Of a DNA stretch of 64,000 nt, positions 61,346 through 64,000 are shown in pieces. Made by a program: the position numbers and the translations under genes. Origin of the DNA: Lunularia cruciata (lineage: Eukaryota > Streptophyta > Marchantiopsida > Lunulariales > Lunulariaceae). Where the stretch lies: contig OX419762.1 of assembly GCA_948567375.1 (NCBI GenBank), positions 12,034,001-12,098,000 of the forward strand, read 5' to 3'. The stretch's first letter is position 1. Every line of letters starts with the position of its first letter. Below the pieces are notes generated by a model. The model searched no databases. It had not been told where the DNA came from and was given only the letters and a program-made list of their open reading frames with translations.

Positions 61346-62087
61346 ATGGTGGCAATGCCCGAGGTTATCATTGCTATGCATCAACAAATTGAGCACCTTA
61401 CTCAATTGTTGGATGAACAAGATCATCGATGACAAGAGCACGTAAAGAGAGTACCCATACAAGAAGGAGAAGACCAAATCTGATTTCCAAAACCTAAGGT
61501 TTTTGAAGGCAAGAACCTCTTGAGTATAGTGGAGAACTCTCTTGTGTTTGACTATGAATTTTTTTTCAAGCTACCAATCTTTGAGATGAATGGATTCTCT
61601 TGGCTTCCAGCCAATTGGATGGAGTAGCAAAACTATGGTGATGATTTTGAGTGCAACAAGCTGAATGGCAAATTGTTGCACCAATCTTGACATGGTTCAA
61701 ATTCAAGTGTGCAATAATTCATTGATTTGAAGCTATTAATGCCACACAAGCTGCACAAGATAGTTTGGCAAAGTTGAAATAGATTGGCTCTATAAGAAGT
61801 TATATCACATAATTTTAAAACACCATCATGCAAATTCTAGATATATTGGAAGGTGAAGCTATGGATCAATTTGTGAGGGCTTGAAGTCACAAACCAAATA
61901 AGAAATAACTATGCAAGAGCCACAACACTTGGAGGAAGCCATGCGATTGGCCAAACACTTTGATTCCTTGGTTGCAACAACTTGGTCTTGACCTCAACCT
62001 CTACAAAACCTACCAATACACTACACACGGGTGGAGGAGCAGCACCAATAGAGATTGATGCCATTCAACAAAGACCACTTGGCACTA
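61346..62087 (+). pseudogene. Gag remnant (first part), frameshifted
   Basis: Read across several frames, it gives MVAMPEVIIAMHQQIEHLTQ, an LDEQDH segment, FPKPKVFEGK, LEGEAMDQFVRGLKS, and MQEPQHLEEAMRLAKHFDSL. This is the typical plant Ty3/gypsy Gag pattern. Many stops are present. It ends where the 0.6-kb element is inserted. Confidence 0.75.
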
Positions 62088-62693
62088 TAGTGTAATACTT
62101 GAAAGACGAGAGAATTCTCTAAGAGAGATACAAGAGAGAAAACACAAGTTTCACACTTAATCCTCTGATGCTCCAAAGGAGCACCTTCTCTTTATTATAT
62201 AACAAAGAGGATCCCCTCAAAGAAGCTCCACCCTTGGATCAAATACATGGATTGGTGACCTATCAACAAGCTCCATCCTAGGATTAGTTGGTTGGATGGG
62301 TGACATGTCAGTCCTTGTCCTATCTAGTTGTTCAAACGGTTTTGACCAAATGGAATATTTAGGGAATCTTCTTGTAGGGAGCTCAAAATCATGTGGGTGA
62401 GGTACCATTGGAAAGCTCTTGACAAGAAAATTCATAGGGGAGAGAAGGCAAGCTTTCATTTCTCTTAGATGGGAGTAAGCATTCTATTTTTGAGGCCTAA
62501 TTCATCCATTTAGGCCTCCAAAATTAGCTTTAAAGTTTTTCAAGCTATTTTCTACTTTTGCTCTATTAGTAAAAGTACTCTTTTGGTGACAACTCTGTCT
62601 GATCTACCTAGCCCATTGTACACAACATTCTTCTAGATGTTACCAAGCCAATTTTCACCTTGAGATAATATATCTAATTGCTTGTACTACATA
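62088..62693 (+). mobile_element. 0.6-kb non-autonomous element, copy 3, inserted in gag
   Basis: Starts TAGTGTAATACTTG and ends ...TTGTACTACATA, an imperfect inverted terminus. It separates two parts of the gypsy gag: the region ending ..IEIDAIQQRPLG and the zinc knuckle that follows at 62726. No clean target-site duplication is visible. Frames inside it, such as 62459-62217 minus, are not genes. Confidence 0.8.
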
Positions 62694-62725
62694 CAGATAG
62701 AGAAAACTTACGACAAAATGGTGTT

Positions 62726-62767
62726 TGTTTCTATTGTCACCAAATTGGACATTGCATCATTGAATGT
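62726..62767 (+). pseudogene. Gag CCHC zinc knuckle
   Basis: The translation CFYCHQIGHCIIEC is a perfect CX2CX4HX4C retroviral-type zinc knuckle, preceded by ENLRQNGV. It is the nucleocapsid end of Gag and is separated from the rest of Gag by copy 3 of the 0.6-kb element. Confidence 0.9.
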
Positions 62768-62915
62768 CCAGTCAAGAATGGGCGACCTCAACAAGTCACC
62801 CAAATGAAGTTTGTGAAGCAAAATTAGGGAAATGAGGAATCCAAATAGTAGATTTCAAGCTACCTATTAGGAACTTGATTAGTTTCAATGGGATCAAAAG
62901 CTCAATCCATGCAAG

Positions 62916-63235
62916 TTGCTTCTCTTGCAAGGTATGATATCTAATTGTGGTTGTAGAAATTTTTTTGATTCTAGGAATTCAGAAAGTTGCTTGTCCATGC
63001 AATTAGCAAAGGAATTACATATTCTTATGAAGCCAATAATTGGAAGTAGATTGATGATGACGGATGGTAGAAAGTGTTGTGCATTCTATACCTTACATCT
63101 TGTTACCTTCAAGATTGGAAAGGAGTATTTGGAGTGTATGAGGTTTGTAGTGGCACCTCTACACTATGATGTCATTCTATGTCTACCTTGGTTTGAATGT
63201 CATAAGTTTCAATTTGATTGGTATAGGCATTTAAT
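62916..63235 (+). pseudogene. Retropepsin-like protease region
   Basis: An open frame with NFFDSRNSESCLSMQLAKEL, then MMTDGRK, then VAPLHYDVILCLPWFECHKF. It aligns by eye with the gypsy protease pattern LLDSGATHNFIS..LA..L ... DVILGMPWL. The catalytic triad D-S/T-G is changed to D-S-R, so it would be inactive. Confidence 0.75.
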
Positions 63236-64000
63236 GGATTGGCCTGTTTTTACCGATAGTTCTTCCATTACTATGCTCATGTGGCCACACCATTGACCAA
63301 TCTCTTGGACAAGAACTTGAGCTTTTAGTGGACCCACAAGCACGAAGAAGCATTTTAGAAGCAAGAAACATATGTTGTCTTCAAAACCCATTCTTCAACC
63401 ATATGATCCTCAACTACCTTGTGTGGTTGATTTTGATGCTTCTAACTTTCCAATCACAACCGTGTTGCAATAGGAATTCCTAGATGGGTTACATTCCATT
63501 GCCTTTGTGTCTCACCAACTAAATATAGCAAAAAAGAATCACTCTACTTGAGACTAGGAACAACTAGCAATGGTATATGTGACCAAGATATAGAGGCATC
63601 ATCTCTTGGGAAACAAGTGATCATGCAAATTGATCATAAATCTTTATTATAGACATTACACTTGGAACACATGAAGAGTTGATATCATTGATGGGAGGAA
63701 CAACTATATTTGTTTGACATCAAACTTGAGTACAAACCTGGTTGGTTCCATGTCATCCTTGATGCCCTATGACAATGACTTGATTTGATGCCTCTTCCTC
63801 TCATCACGGCGGCAATTAGGATAGTATTAATTGACTTTAAAGTCCAAATTGAGTTAAAGCCTGCTTTATAGCAAGATCTTTTCTTTCAAATGGTACAAGG
63901 TCATCTTGAAACATGTGACAAGGAGTACAACACCTTCTCCTTCAAGGAAAGCCTTCTATTTTGTGAGAATCAAATTTATGCTCCAACCAAGGGTGATCTA
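63236..64000 (+). pseudogene. RT thumb/connection, RNase H and pre-integrase remnant
   Basis: Joined frames give GLACFYR, VATPLTNLLDKNLSF.WTHKHEEAF, FDASNFPI, IAFVSHQLNIAKKNHST, ASSLGKQVIMQIDHKSLL, and LFDIKLEYKPGWFHVILDAL. These are the standard gypsy RT thumb and RNase H landmarks. The last 70 bases (LFCENQIYAPTKGDL) enter the pre-integrase linker. The RT fingers and palm, including the YxDD site, are absent upstream of GLACFYR. Confidence 0.85.

Larger units (their letters stand above)
60673..64000 (+). mobile_element. Degenerate Ty3/gypsy LTR retrotransposon, 5' part, continues beyond the window
   Basis: In order: probable 5' LTR (60673-about 61072), primer-binding-like site (61076-61087), gag remnant interrupted by another element, CCHC zinc knuckle, retropepsin-like region, RT thumb/connection, RNase H and the start of the pre-integrase region. 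This gag-protease-RT-RNase H-integrase order is that of Ty3/gypsy elements. Stops and frameshifts occur throughout, so it is inactive. The 3' half and the 3' LTR lie outside the window. Confidence 0.85.

Noticed and set aside
62217-62459. 80-codon minus frame
   Set aside because: It is contained in copy 3 of the 0.6-kb element; the equivalent frame is not kept in copies 1 and 2.

Overview
This window is nuclear DNA of a land plant. Two intron-containing genes can be reconstructed completely, and every exon joins in frame with GT..AG introns. The first, on the + strand (30635-35681), encodes an 824-residue double-AP2 transcription factor of the AINTEGUMENTA/PLETHORA/BABYBOOM (euANT) group. The second, on the - strand (56035-49324), encodes a 1073-residue methionine S-methyltransferase (MMT). 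Compact introns (about 0.1-0.6 kb, one of 1.5 kb), large gene-poor spacers, many TAC/CTA microsatellites and a decayed Ty3/gypsy element fit a bryophyte such as a moss. That rank is inference; the sequence firmly supports only 'land plant'.

Layout. 1-27 kb: no recognisable gene. It holds a diverged tandem array with a period of about 200 bp, split by an inserted repeat that recurs at 11.5 kb. It also holds AT-rich DNA with scattered CpG-rich patches that match no gene I recognise, and a run of very clean short inverted repeats at 6.0-9.0 kb. 27.3-30.6 kb: CpG-rich then purine-rich upstream/leader DNA of the AP2 gene, with a perfect 16-bp palindrome inside a possible upstream ORF. 30.6-35.7 kb: the AP2 gene in nine exons, including the 9-nucleotide microexon typical of the family. 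36-49 kb: spacer rich in microsatellites with only weak, unrecognised ORFs. 49.3-56.0 kb: MMT in eleven exons. 56.0-57.1 kb: its upstream region, with a cluster of ACGT-core motifs. 57-64 kb: AT-rich repeats, three copies of a non-autonomous element of about 0.6 kb, and the 5' part of a degenerate Ty3/gypsy retrotransposon that runs off the right edge.

The two genes have no evident functional link: one is a developmental regulator of meristem or stem-cell identity, the other an enzyme of the S-methylmethionine cycle. I found no multigene system, CRISPR array, rRNA or tRNA gene. The most unusual signals are the excess of perfect short fold-backs in both spacers and introns, the nested order of repeat insertions at 58-64 kb, and a retrotransposon pol that has lost the core of its reverse transcriptase.
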